Of a stretch of 50,410 nucleotides of DNA, positions 35,372 through 43,739 are shown one piece after another; the stretch's first letter is position 1, and the number at the start of each line of letters is the position of its first letter. Source of the DNA: Natrinema gari JCM 14663. Lineage in GTDB: Archaea > Halobacteriota > Halobacteria > Halobacteriales > Natrialbaceae. The stretch lies in contig NZ_AOIJ01000086.1 in assembly GCF_000337175.1 (NCBI RefSeq), forward strand, positions 147,891-198,300, written 5' to 3'. Below the pieces are notes generated by a model. It had not been told where the DNA came from. It made no database searches and saw only the letters and a program-made list of their open reading frames with translations. A program made the position numbers and the translations under genes.

Positions 35372-36040
35372 TCAGTTCGAGGGGACCGGCGGGGCGGCGG
35401 TGTCCTCCTCGGTCACGTTGAGTTCGGAGGTAACCAGCGCGCGGTAGGCGCGGCGCAGCCGCTCGGAGAGCGCCTGATGGGAGATATCCAATTCCTCGGA
35501 GAGTTCCTGCATCGAGACTTCACGAGGGATTTCGAAGTAGCCGTGATCGATCGCCGCGACCAGCGTCTCGTACTGGCGGGCCGTCAGGCCACACTGGGAG
35601 TGGCTCTCTTCGGCGAGGTCGAACAGGCGGACGATCGTCGGCGTGACGCCGTTGTCGTCGAGCCGATCGTACAGCGAACTGACGCTCTCGCGGTCGACGA
35701 CGCGGACGCTGAGCAGCCACGTGCCGTTCGACGCCGAGGCGCTCAGTACCGTGCCGTTCTCCTCGAGCGTGAACTCGAAGGGGTCGACGGTGTCGGGTTC
35801 GAACTCGATGTCGTAGAGCCAGCGGTCCTCGTCGCTACTGATCAGGGAGTAGGTGCCGATCGCCGAGGCCTCGTCGAGGGCCGATTCGATCTCCGGCTGG
35901 GAGGGACCCGACAGCCAGAGTCCGTGGCCGCTCGAGGCGATGACCCGCTCCATTTCACACGTCAACGAGGGGACGGCCTCGAACAGTTCGCCGGTACCGG
36001 TTCCGTCGGCCGGGATCTCGATGTCTGCGATGGATGTCAT
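35372..36040 (-). CDS. HTH_10 (bacterio-opsin activator-type) regulator
   Basis: The 222-residue protein has the haloarchaeal Bat-type layout: an N-terminal ligand/sensor-like region (residues 1-155, with MTSIADIEIPADGTGTGELF and TWLLSVRVVDRESV) and a C-terminal HTH_10 domain (about 160-210: LTARQYETLVAAIDHGYFEI then SMQELSEELDISHQALSERL). The ATG at 36040 is preceded by a TATA-like GGTTATGG about 32 bp upstream. In Haloferax, HTH_10-family regulators (NarO, DmsR) control denitrification and DMSO respiration genes; here it lies next to the molybdate-transport/heme d1 block on the same strand, so a regulatory role in that block is plausible but only inferred. It has no N-terminal cysteine cluster like NarO's. 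Confidence 0.82.
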   Translation of the reverse strand: MTSIADIEIPADGTGTGELFEAVPSLTCEMERVIASSGHGLWLSGPSQPEIESALDEASAIGTYSLISSDEDRWLYDIEFEPDTVDPFEFTLEENGTVLSASASNGTWLLSVRVVDRESVSSLYDRLDDNGVTPTIVRLFDLAEESHSQCGLTARQYETLVAAIDHGYFEIPREVSMQELSEELDISHQALSERLRRAYRALVTSELNVTEEDTAAPPVPSN

Positions 36041-36171
36041 GAGTCTCACCCGCTGCTTGAACGACGATGTCCATAACCCCACTTCCAAACCACTTAGAGA
36101 CGGTTAGAGCGAATTACACGCGTTCTGATCGGTTCGAACCCGATCATCGACACCGTCGTGAACGCGGCAGT

Positions 36172-37044
36172 TCAGCGGCGACGGGGGGTCCCGACCAGCA
36201 ACTGGACGGCGACGACGACGATTACGGCGACGGCGAGCAGGGCGAGCGCGATCGGTACGATCGCGTCGATCCCGCGGGCGATAAACGAGACGCGAATCTG
36301 GGTCGGGATGGTTCGGGGGGTGTATGCGACCATCGTCGTCGCGCCGAACTCGCCGAGCGCCCGGACGAACGTCAGCACGATTCCGGCGGCGATGGCGTTG
36401 CGCGCCAGCGGTAGCGAGACCAGCCACACCGTCCGGAGGCGGCCGTATCCCAGCGTCCGCGCGGCCTCCTCGAGGCGGGGATCGACGCCGTCGAAGCCCG
36501 CGCGGGCGGTAACGACGAGAAACGGCGCGGCGACGAACGTCTGGGCGAGGACGACGCCGGCGCGGCTCCCGGTCAACGGCAGTCCGACGGCCGCGGCGGC
36601 CGCACCGATCGGCGTGTATCGACCGACGACAGTCAGGAGCATCACGCCGCCGACGATCGGGGGGATGACCAGCGGGAGCAAGACGAGCGCTTCCACCAGC
36701 CGCTTGCCCCGAAAGGACGCCCGCGAGAGGACGTACGCCAGCGGGACGCCGAGGACGGTCGCGATGGCCGTCGAGATCGGTGCCGTCAGCAGCGATGTCC
36801 CGATCGCGTCCCGAACCGCCGGGTCCGAAAGCCCGGCAACGACAGCGACGTCTCGCATGCGGAGCAGAAAGACCGCGAACGGGACGACGAAGTAGGCGAG
36901 CAACAGCGCACCGAGCAGCGCCGGGACGGCGAGCGCGCTCGGAAGCCACTCGCGGCCCGCGCGATACCGGGGGTCCGCATCGGCACCTGTCGCGTCTCCG
37001 TTTCGCTCCGGTGCATCGGTCCGGGTGCGGTCCGTGTGACTCAC
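36172..37044 (-). CDS. wtpB: Molybdate/tungstate ABC transporter permease
   Basis: The 290-residue membrane protein is a BPD-type permease with about six helices. The cytoplasmic EAA loop reads LEEAARTLGYGRLRTVWLVS, and the end LGEFGATTMVAYTPRTIPTQ is typical of ModB/WtpB. Translation begins at a GTG (37044) that overlaps the stop of the binding-protein gene (GTGA), so they are coupled. About 35 polar residues precede the first helix. It would form the channel with an ATPase (WtpC/ModC) that is not encoded next to it; the next gene downstream is the HTH_10 regulator. A sulfate- or tungstate-type substrate cannot be separated by sequence alone. Confidence 0.88.
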   Translation of the reverse strand: MSHTDRTRTDAPERNGDATGADADPRYRAGREWLPSALAVPALLGALLLAYFVVPFAVFLLRMRDVAVVAGLSDPAVRDAIGTSLLTAPISTAIATVLGVPLAYVLSRASFRGKRLVEALVLLPLVIPPIVGGVMLLTVVGRYTPIGAAAAAVGLPLTGSRAGVVLAQTFVAAPFLVVTARAGFDGVDPRLEEAARTLGYGRLRTVWLVSLPLARNAIAAGIVLTFVRALGEFGATTMVAYTPRTIPTQIRVSFIARGIDAIVPIALALLAVAVIVVVAVQLLVGTPRRR

Positions 37045-37994
37045 GGCCCGATCGCCTCCGGGGGGTCCCCGTGAAACCGGGGCAGCGAATCGTCGACGCG
37101 TAGACCGTGCTCGGCCAGTAGCGCACTGTTCTCGAGCAGGAAGGAGACGAACTCCCGGCCCGCAGCCGGGGCGTCGGCGTCGGAACACACCGTCGCGTTG
37201 TAGACGACCGGCGACCCCTCGACCGTGTGGCCGCTGTCGGTAGTGTAGCTCGCCTGCGCGTATCGGTCAGCGAACGCGGCATCGCCGAAGTTGTAGGCGT
37301 CGTCCAGCCGCCGGACGGCGACATCGCGCTCGGCCGCCATGTTGCTGTAGGCGACCGCACACGCCCGATCGCCGTTCTCGAGGCCGGCGAGCAGTCGAGG
37401 CTCGTCGGCGACGCGGGCGACTTTCTCGGCCATCGCGTCGCGAAAGCCCTCGAGTCCGTGTTCGCGTTCGGCGAGTTCGAACAGGAGGAGCGCCCGGTAG
37501 CCAAGCGGATCGAGGTCCGGGTCGCTGATCGCGATCGCGCCCTCGTCGGCGGCCGCGAAGACCTCGTACCACGGCTCGCCGGCCTCGAGTCGCGAACCGA
37601 TGTCGGTCTCGGGTACGTAGGCGATCACGACTTCGTTCGCCGCGAACTCGACGTCCCAGTCGGCGTGGTCGGAATAGAGACGCTCCCGCAGGAGTTCGGC
37701 GTCGGCACCGATCACCACGTCCGGATGCTTCGTCCCGTCTTCGACCAGCCGCATCACGGCGTTGGTCCCGTAGTACTCGCCCTCGTACCGCAGTTCGGAC
37801 GCGGACTCGAACGCCGGGCCGACGCCGTTCTCGAAGGCGGCGGCCAGACTGCCGGCGGCGAGCACCCGAACGCCGTCAGCGCTGCCGAGACAACCCGCGA
37901 CCCCGAGCAGTCCCGCCGCGAGTCCGCTCGTCGCGGCGAGAACGCGCCGGCGGCTCCGCGGGCCGGGCTCGACGCAGCCGTTGCGACTGTCCAT
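37041..37994 (-). CDS. wtpA: Molybdate/tungstate-binding lipoprotein
   Basis: The 317-residue protein captures the oxyanion outside the cell for the permease WtpB. It starts MDSRNGCVEPGPRSRRRVLA with a Tat motif and the lipobox VAGC, then shows the ModA/WtpA pattern VLAAGSLAAAFENGVGPAFE, EYYGTNAVMRLVEDGTKHPD and DVVIGADAELLRERL. The ATG at 37994 is preceded by a TATA-like TTGTATTTG about 27 bp upstream and by a perfect palindrome at 38024-38037, so it probably has its own promoter even though it lies behind mobB. Confidence 0.88.
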   Translation of the reverse strand: MDSRNGCVEPGPRSRRRVLAATSGLAAGLLGVAGCLGSADGVRVLAAGSLAAAFENGVGPAFESASELRYEGEYYGTNAVMRLVEDGTKHPDVVIGADAELLRERLYSDHADWDVEFAANEVVIAYVPETDIGSRLEAGEPWYEVFAAADEGAIAISDPDLDPLGYRALLLFELAEREHGLEGFRDAMAEKVARVADEPRLLAGLENGDRACAVAYSNMAAERDVAVRRLDDAYNFGDAAFADRYAQASYTTDSGHTVEGSPVVYNATVCSDADAPAAGREFVSFLLENSALLAEHGLRVDDSLPRFHGDPPEAIGP

Positions 37995-38017
37995 ACGTCC
38001 CGTTGGAGTAAGCGCAC

Positions 38018-38037
38018 AAATACAACTGGTTTCAGTT
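38018..38037 (-). promoter_or_regulatory. Promoter of wtpAB with palindrome AACTG-N4-CAGTT
   Basis: On the minus strand a perfect inverted repeat AACTG-AAAC-CAGTT (38024-38037) directly abuts the TATA-like TTGTATTTG (38018-38026), in the position where a repressor or activator of an archaeal promoter would bind. Binding factor unknown. Confidence 0.45.
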
Positions 38038-38132
38038 CCTATCTCGTGAGAAAGCAACCGGTAGTGGTCACACTCGATGGACATCACCGTCTTCGACTGT
38101 CGCTCCGCCAGGGTCCCCACCGGCCGGTCGGT

Positions 38133-38681
38133 TCAGTCGTCCGGATCGTCACTCGACCGGGCATCGGTCACTCCCTCGAGTCCGTCGAGCGAGCGGATCG
38201 TTTCGACGAGGTCCTCGATCGGATCGTCGCCGTACCCGACGATCGGGCCGCCGACGGCGGCCGGCTCGCGAGTCCCGACGAGGATCGTCGGCAGCGGCGA
38301 CTCGGCGAACCCTTCGACCAGGACGGTGTCGTACCCGCGTCGGGCGAGTCGCTCGAGCGTGCTCGCGAGCGCCCGTCCCTCCGGATCGTCGGACTCGAGG
38401 AGCGCGTCCCCGTCGGGCTCGGGCGGGTCCCGCTTCCCCCGTGTCGTAATATCGAAGGTCAACGTTGGCGTGATACCGACGACGGTTTCGGCACCCGCGG
38501 TCCGGTGGCGGTGGGTGTCAGTGCCCGGCGTATCGATCTCGATGTCGTGATGGATCGACTTGACGGTCGCGATGCGGCCATCGGTGGCCAGCCGTTCCAC
38601 CAGTTCCTCGACGAGCGACGTTTTGCCGGCGTCGCTCGGCCCCGCCAGACAGACGGCTCGCAGCCTCGCATCCTGACTCAT
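38133..38681 (-). CDS. mobB: Molybdopterin-guanine dinucleotide biosynthesis protein B
   Basis: The 182-residue GTPase-like protein has the P-loop GPSDAGKTSLVEEL (14-27) and the MobB signatures TVKSIHHDIEIDTPGTDTHR and DTVLVEGFAESPLPTILV. MobB assists attachment of GMP to molybdopterin, giving the bis-MGD cofactor of DMSO-reductase-type enzymes such as respiratory nitrate reductase. Its position upstream of the molybdate transporter genes and downstream of the heme d1 cluster links molybdenum and nitrogen-oxide metabolism. The gap of 239 bp to the hemA-like gene argues for a separate promoter. Length and motifs are normal. Confidence 0.9.
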   Translation of the reverse strand: MSQDARLRAVCLAGPSDAGKTSLVEELVERLATDGRIATVKSIHHDIEIDTPGTDTHRHRTAGAETVVGITPTLTFDITTRGKRDPPEPDGDALLESDDPEGRALASTLERLARRGYDTVLVEGFAESPLPTILVGTREPAAVGGPIVGYGDDPIEDLVETIRSLDGLEGVTDARSSDDPDD

Positions 38682-38920
38682 ACGTGTCCATCGTCGGTTC
38701 GCGGGGAAGACCTGTTCGGATAGCGCGCCGCGAGAGACTCTCCGGCTGATGGCGGTTTTTCAAATGAGTGGCGGTGCATGCGGATCGACGGGACACGCGC
38801 AGCCGCTCCCCCGCTCGAGGGCGGAACGAAACGGAGGCGGCGGACGGCGAAACCGACGGCCGCCGGGACGTGCGACACGCGATCGGGCACCGACGCTTGG
38901 CCGGGTGCCAACGACCGCGG

Positions 38921-40222
38921 TCACTCCGACCGCTCGCGATCGCCGTCGAGGTCGAACAGCCGGTGGGTGGCGTCGATGACCGCATCGTCGCCCTCGCGGG
39001 CGGCCGTTCGGAGGTGTTCGGTCGGCGTGCCGAGGAGCGAGCCGGTCAGCGCGCTGGCGAAGTCCGCCAGCACGGTCTCGGGATCGGCCCCGTTCTCGAG
39101 TCGGGTTCGGGCCTGCTCGAGTTCGCGCTCGCGGATCGCGGCCGCCGCCCGGTGGAGTTCGCGGAGCGTGTCCTCGGCATGGTTCTCGCGTTCCCGGTCG
39201 ACGAAGGCCGCGACCGCGTCGGTGACTGCATCCTCGACCGCCGGGACCGCCGCCCGCCGATCCGTCACGGCCGCCTCGATCCGACGCTGGATCGCGTCGA
39301 GAGCTACGACCGGTATGGTCGATCGCCGAACGGCCTCGGGAACGTCGGGCGGGCTTGCAAGGTCCACGACGGGCGTTTCCGACCCGACTCGCCGCATCGC
39401 CTCGGGGGTCACCACCGGGTCCGGCGCGCCCGTCGCCGTCACGATCGCGTCGGCGTCGGCGAGCGCCCGTTCGAGGGCCTCGAGCGGCCAGTCCCGACCG
39501 TCGTCGGTCGGAAGCTCCGGAGCGGCCGAGCGGTTGACGGCGTCGACGCGGCAGTCCCAGCGGTGGTCGGCGGCCTTCGCCACCTCGGTCGCCATGTCGC
39601 CGGCACCGACGACGACGAGGCGGTCGGGCACGCCGCCCGCGTCGGCGATGGCCTCGCAGGTCGCGCTCCCGTAGCCGACCGTTCCCTCGGCGATCCCGGT
39701 TTCGTCGCGACAGCGTCGGCCCACCGAGACGGCCGCGTCGGCGACTCGGGTCACCACCCCGCCGGCGAGGTCCGCCTCGAGCGCCGTCTCGAAGGTCCGA
39801 CGGAGCTGTCCGAGGACGTGTGCCTCGCCGATGACCGCGCTCTCGAGGCCGCAGGCGACGCGAAACAGGTGGTCGACGACTGCGAGTCCGGTCTCAGTCA
39901 GCGCGCCGTCGGGATCGCCCAGCGACTCGCGTGCGGCCTCGAGTCCCGCGTCCCGATCAGCGGGTGTACGCGTGCTGAGATACGCCTCGACGCGGTTACA
40001 CGTCGAGAGGACGACCGCTTCGGTAACGCGGTCATGGGCCGCGATCCGCCGGGCGGCGGCGACGGGGTCGTCCGGGCCGATCGCACCCAGTTCCCCGGTC
40101 GAGCGGGTCTCGTGGTCGAGCCGATAGCACGCGAGTCGGCGGACGCTCTTTGGCACCGCCGCGATCGGCGACGGGTCGGACTCGAGCCTCGCGTCCGATG
40201 ATGCTGAGTCGGGTACGTGCAT
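38921..40222 (-). CDS. hemA: Divergent glutamyl-tRNA reductase (HemA-like)
   Basis: The 433-residue enzyme would reduce glutamyl-tRNA to glutamate-1-semialdehyde, the entry into tetrapyrrole synthesis. Motifs: nucleophile C75 in VVLSTCNRVEAYLS, the conserved stretch GLESAVIGEAHVLGQL (125-140), a Rossmann loop VVVGAGDMATEV (203-214) and the C-terminal dimer helices. The N-terminus (RRLACYRLDHETRSTGELGA) differs strongly from the standard haloarchaeal HemA, which starts with a VSGVxVSHxxAS motif, so this looks like a paralogue. It starts four bases after the NirJ-like gene and presumably feeds extra precursor into heme d1. Confidence 0.88.
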   Translation of the reverse strand: MHVPDSASSDARLESDPSPIAAVPKSVRRLACYRLDHETRSTGELGAIGPDDPVAAARRIAAHDRVTEAVVLSTCNRVEAYLSTRTPADRDAGLEAARESLGDPDGALTETGLAVVDHLFRVACGLESAVIGEAHVLGQLRRTFETALEADLAGGVVTRVADAAVSVGRRCRDETGIAEGTVGYGSATCEAIADAGGVPDRLVVVGAGDMATEVAKAADHRWDCRVDAVNRSAAPELPTDDGRDWPLEALERALADADAIVTATGAPDPVVTPEAMRRVGSETPVVDLASPPDVPEAVRRSTIPVVALDAIQRRIEAAVTDRRAAVPAVEDAVTDAVAAFVDRERENHAEDTLRELHRAAAAIRERELEQARTRLENGADPETVLADFASALTGSLLGTPTEHLRTAAREGDDAVIDATHRLFDLDGDRERSE

Positions 40223-40226
40223 CGGC

Positions 40227-41447
40227 CTACTCGAGTGCCGCGGTCGTGTCGACCGGTGGCGCGTGATCGGTCGGCAGTTCGTCGGTGCTGTACTCGGCCT
40301 CGGTGAGATAACACCGGGGGTCTTCAGCCCAGAGGTCGTCGTGGACTGCTGCGGCGCGGGCCCGGGAATTCCCGCCACAGACCTCCTTCCAGGGACAGCG
40401 GCCGCATTTCCCCGTCAGGTGGTCGGTCGGCTCGGCCAGTTCGTCCCAGAGGTCGCTGTCGGCGAGGATCTCGTCGAGGCGGCGCTCGCGGACGTTCCCG
40501 AGCGTGTACTGCGAGAGGAACATGCTCGGGTGGACGTCGCCGCGGTGATCGACGTTGACGACCTTGGGGCCGGCGTCGCCGTTCTTGACCACTCGACCCG
40601 GGCCGTCGTCGAACAGGAGTTTTCGCGCCCGGTCCGCGTGGCCCGGCATGTCCTCCCGAATCCGGTGGTAGAGATAGACCGCGTCGGCGTAGTTGCCGGC
40701 GGTCAGGATCTGCATCTCCGGGTGGGTTTCGGCGAGGGCTTTGGTGCGCTCGTAGAGGGCATCGACGACCTCTCGCGTGCGCTCGACGGAGAGGTCGGCA
40801 TCGGTGATGTCCCCGCCGCGCCCGGAGTAGATCAGGTGGAAGACGTTCACCCGGTCGATCCCCTCCGCGACGGCGAGGTCGATCACGTCGGGCACGTCGT
40901 CGACGGTTCCCTCGGTCATCGTACATCGGATGCCGGTCCCCATTCCAGCGTCGCGGGCGTTGCGGAGCCCGTTGCGGGCCCGTTCGAAAGCCCCGTCGAC
41001 GCCGCGGAACTCGTCGTTGGTCGCCCCGACGCCGTCCAGCGAGACGCCGACGTACTGCATCCCCGCGTCGGCGACCGCTTGCGCGCGCTCCTCGGTGAGG
41101 AAGGTGCCGTTGCTCGAGGCGATCGGCCGGATTCCCCGCGCGGACGCGTATCGAGTCAGTTCGGCGATATCGTCGCGGAAGAACGGCTCGCCGCCACTGA
41201 ACACGAGTACCGGGACGTTCACCGCGGCCAGCGAGTCGATGAACGACTTGGCCTCGGCCGTCGACAGCTCTTCGCTGTCGCGCTCGTCGCAGGCCCCGAA
41301 GTAGCAGTGTTTGCACTGCAGGTTACAGGCGGGGGTCGTGTTCCAGACGACAAGCGGGACGAGCGCGTCGCTCGCACGGTGCTTCTCGTATCGGATCTGT
41401 TCCGGTCGGTTGTCGAGCCCTCTGATGAGTCGCGTGAGATCGATCAT
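40227..41447 (-). CDS. nirJ: NirJ-like radical SAM/SPASM enzyme of heme d1 synthesis
   Basis: The 406-residue protein has a radical SAM cluster C41-x3-C45-x2-C48 (TTPACNLQCKHCYFGAC), the usual VFSGGEPFFR motif, and a C-terminal SPASM-type auxiliary cluster C348, C351, C357, C379 (GKCGRCPWKEVCGGNSRAR ... RCYL). This arrangement is shared by NirJ (heme d1) and AhbC/AhbD (alternative heme pathway). The surrounding d1 genes favour NirJ, which removes propionate side chains from a didecarboxysiroheme precursor; AhbC-like function cannot be ruled out from sequence. A strong Shine-Dalgarno GGAGGTG precedes the ATG at 41447, which overlaps the stop of the upstream propeller gene. Confidence 0.85.
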   Translation of the reverse strand: MIDLTRLIRGLDNRPEQIRYEKHRASDALVPLVVWNTTPACNLQCKHCYFGACDERDSEELSTAEAKSFIDSLAAVNVPVLVFSGGEPFFRDDIAELTRYASARGIRPIASSNGTFLTEERAQAVADAGMQYVGVSLDGVGATNDEFRGVDGAFERARNGLRNARDAGMGTGIRCTMTEGTVDDVPDVIDLAVAEGIDRVNVFHLIYSGRGGDITDADLSVERTREVVDALYERTKALAETHPEMQILTAGNYADAVYLYHRIREDMPGHADRARKLLFDDGPGRVVKNGDAGPKVVNVDHRGDVHPSMFLSQYTLGNVRERRLDEILADSDLWDELAEPTDHLTGKCGRCPWKEVCGGNSRARAAAVHDDLWAEDPRCYLTEAEYSTDELPTDHAPPVDTTAALE

Positions 41448-42574
41448 TGGTCCACCTCCGGGTGGAAGATACCGCTCGGCTTCGCGCCGAGTCCGTCGAT
41501 TCGGCGGCCGACGGCAACGTCCGCCGGACGATCGTCGGCCAGCGGCCGCGTGTCCAGTACCGCGAGATCGGTCCGTTCCATGTTCCCAACGTAACACTCC
41601 TGCCCGTCGGGGCCGAAGACGACGTGAAGCGGTTCCCCGCCGACATCGACGCGGCCGGCGACCGTGAGGTCGGTCAGGTCCAGGATCGTCACGAACGGCT
41701 CCTCGTAGGAGTCGACGATCGCGTAGCGGCCGTCCGGCGTCGTCGCGGCGAAGCCGGTCGTCGTCCCGACATCGAGCAGCCGTTCGGTCGGCGAGTCGTC
41801 ACCGGCCGCGACCGCCTCGAGATCGACGACGGCGACGCGGTCGTCCTCGCGGGCCGGGAACAGCCCGTACCGGTAGTCCAGCCCGTCGGCGACGGCGAAC
41901 CCGTGGGGGTTCGTTCCCGTCTCGGCGGTACAGCGTACCCGTTCCGTGGCCGGGTCGACGAACGCTGCCGACGACCCGCCGGCGTGGTTGACGACTACCA
42001 GCCCCGTCTCGAGGACGTACAGGTCGTGTGGCCCCGCGCCGACCGGGATCTCGGCCGCGAGGTCGAGGCCGGGATCGGAACCGAGGACGGCGATCTCGTT
42101 CTCGGTCTTCTGGCCCACGTAGAGCCGCTCATCCGGTCCGATTCGCATGCCGGCACTCCGCGAGAGCGGCCGCGTTCCCGCGGGTTCGAGCCGGCCGTCC
42201 TCACCGATCGCGAACGCGAGGACGCCTGGCTCCGACGCCTCGGGTAGGTCGACCGCGGTCCCGACAAACAGCGCGTCGCCGTCCGGACCGAGTGCGCTCC
42301 CGACGGGCATCGTCCCGAGCCGATCGAGACGCTGGACGGTCTCGAGCCGGTCGAGATCGACCACCTCGAGATGGGCGCTGGCGATGTACAACAGGTACGC
42401 GACCGGCTCGCTCGGGTGAAACAGCGCCGTGTGTGGGTATCGGCCCTCGCCGAGATCCGCGACGACCTCGCCCGCAGCGAGATCGACCGCGCTGAAGTGG
42501 CTGCTCGCGGCGTTTTTCACGATCGTCGGCGTGCCGGACGAGCGGTCGCTCGCGGTGTCGGTGTCTGGTGTCAT
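41444..42574 (-). CDS. NirF-like heme d1 biosynthesis beta-propeller protein 2
   Basis: The 376-residue protein consists of repeated beta-propeller blades with the YVTN/NirF-type pattern GxxPHxLxxxxxG: GRYPHTALFHPSEPVAYLL, GAGPHDLYVLETG, GTNPHGFAVADG and GEPLHVVFGPDGQECYVGN. It is related in fold to the d1-binding domain of NirS and to NirF/NirN, which act late in heme d1 synthesis. No export signal is visible, unlike many bacterial NirF proteins, so it may work in the cytoplasm. Its ATG overlaps the stop of the preceding propeller gene and its own stop overlaps nirJ (ATGA both times), indicating tight coupling. Confidence 0.75.
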   Translation of the reverse strand: MTPDTDTASDRSSGTPTIVKNAASSHFSAVDLAAGEVVADLGEGRYPHTALFHPSEPVAYLLYIASAHLEVVDLDRLETVQRLDRLGTMPVGSALGPDGDALFVGTAVDLPEASEPGVLAFAIGEDGRLEPAGTRPLSRSAGMRIGPDERLYVGQKTENEIAVLGSDPGLDLAAEIPVGAGPHDLYVLETGLVVVNHAGGSSAAFVDPATERVRCTAETGTNPHGFAVADGLDYRYGLFPAREDDRVAVVDLEAVAAGDDSPTERLLDVGTTTGFAATTPDGRYAIVDSYEEPFVTILDLTDLTVAGRVDVGGEPLHVVFGPDGQECYVGNMERTDLAVLDTRPLADDRPADVAVGRRIDGLGAKPSGIFHPEVDQ

Positions 42575-43713
42575 TGGTATCGTCCTCTATCGGTACGAAA
42601 ACAGCCCGCAGGGGCCGCCCCATCGGGCACGTCGATTGTTGCCACGATCGGATCGGGGTCGCCAACTCGAACACCGTCGACGTCGACGACGGTTACGGTG
42701 TCGGCGTCGACGCTGGGGACGTAACAGACCCGGCCGTCCGCACTGAACCGCGGGTGGCGCGGCGTCGACCCGGTCTCGACGCGCGCGACGACGTCCAGAC
42801 TCGCGGGGTCGAGGAACGCGACGCGGTCGTCGTCGTACGCGTCGACGGCGAGCAAGGAGCCGTCGGCGGTGACGTCGGGAAAGGCCGTGGGCGTCCCCAG
42901 CGAGATGCGGTCCGTGGCTGTCGCATCGGTCTCGCCGCGTCGGACCGCCTCGAGGTCGATGACCGTGAGGCCGTCGTCCGCCGTGTCCCCGACGACCCAC
43001 CGGTCACTGCCCGGCACGGCGGTCCCGCCTCTCGGGTTCGGGGCGTGGACCGTCCCGAGGACCGCCGCCGCACGCGTATCGACGACGGTCACGCTGTCCC
43101 CGTCGGCGTTGTTCACGCCCAGCAATCCCCGGGTCGGTTCGTGGGTCAGGTCCTGCGGCCCGGCACCGACCGCGAACCGATCCAGAACGTCGAACGGGGG
43201 CGTCCCGCCGAGCCGGAGCAATTCGTCATCGTCTCGCAGCGCGACCCACACGTCGTTGCCGGCGTCGACGGCGAGGCCGGCGGCCTTCCCGACGGGGAGT
43301 CCGGCGACCGGTTCGACCCGCTCGCCGGCCGTCCGAAAGACGGCCAGTCCCGGGCGGTCGTCGCCCGGGAGACCGCCGTAGGTACTGACGAACAGGTACC
43401 GTCCCGTCCGACTCAGCACCGCTCCCACGGGCGCAGTCCCGACCTCGTCGACGCGGTCCGCGACGGACAGCGTCCAGCAGTCGAGAATCTCGAGCGTGTT
43501 CGACCCCATGTAGGGGACGTACGCCCAGCGGCCACCGGGACGGACGGCCAGCGCGTGTGGCTGGCGGCCGTCGCCGATCCGGCCGAGCGGCTCGTGGGTG
43601 GCCGCGTCGATCACCGTCAGCCCCTCTCCGCGGAGGTGCTTGACGAGTGCGAGCGGTCCCGGTCCTCGTCGCGCCGGTGTCGTCGTCATCGCGTCGGAAT
43701 GTCTCTCGGGCAT
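42571..43713 (-). CDS. nirF: NirF-like heme d1 biosynthesis beta-propeller protein 1
   Basis: The 380-residue protein is a seven- or eight-bladed propeller with blades such as LVKHLRGEGLTVIDAATHEP, RQPHALAVRPGGRWAYVPYM, GAGPQDLTHEPTRGLLGVNN, DRWVVGDTADDGLTVIDLEA and STPRHPRFSADGRVCYVP. It resembles NirF and the second propeller that follows, and sits 26 bp behind the NirS-like gene. The N-terminus may be the ATG at 43713 or the one at 43689 (MTTTPARR); no Shine-Dalgarno decides. No signal peptide is seen with either. Roles inferred from family: late side-chain chemistry or delivery of heme d1. Confidence 0.75.
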   Translation of the reverse strand: MPERHSDAMTTTPARRGPGPLALVKHLRGEGLTVIDAATHEPLGRIGDGRQPHALAVRPGGRWAYVPYMGSNTLEILDCWTLSVADRVDEVGTAPVGAVLSRTGRYLFVSTYGGLPGDDRPGLAVFRTAGERVEPVAGLPVGKAAGLAVDAGNDVWVALRDDDELLRLGGTPPFDVLDRFAVGAGPQDLTHEPTRGLLGVNNADGDSVTVVDTRAAAVLGTVHAPNPRGGTAVPGSDRWVVGDTADDGLTVIDLEAVRRGETDATATDRISLGTPTAFPDVTADGSLLAVDAYDDDRVAFLDPASLDVVARVETGSTPRHPRFSADGRVCYVPSVDADTVTVVDVDGVRVGDPDPIVATIDVPDGAAPAGCFRTDRGRYQ

Positions 43714-43739
43714 GGGCCTGTGGGAACGGTCGATCGCGG

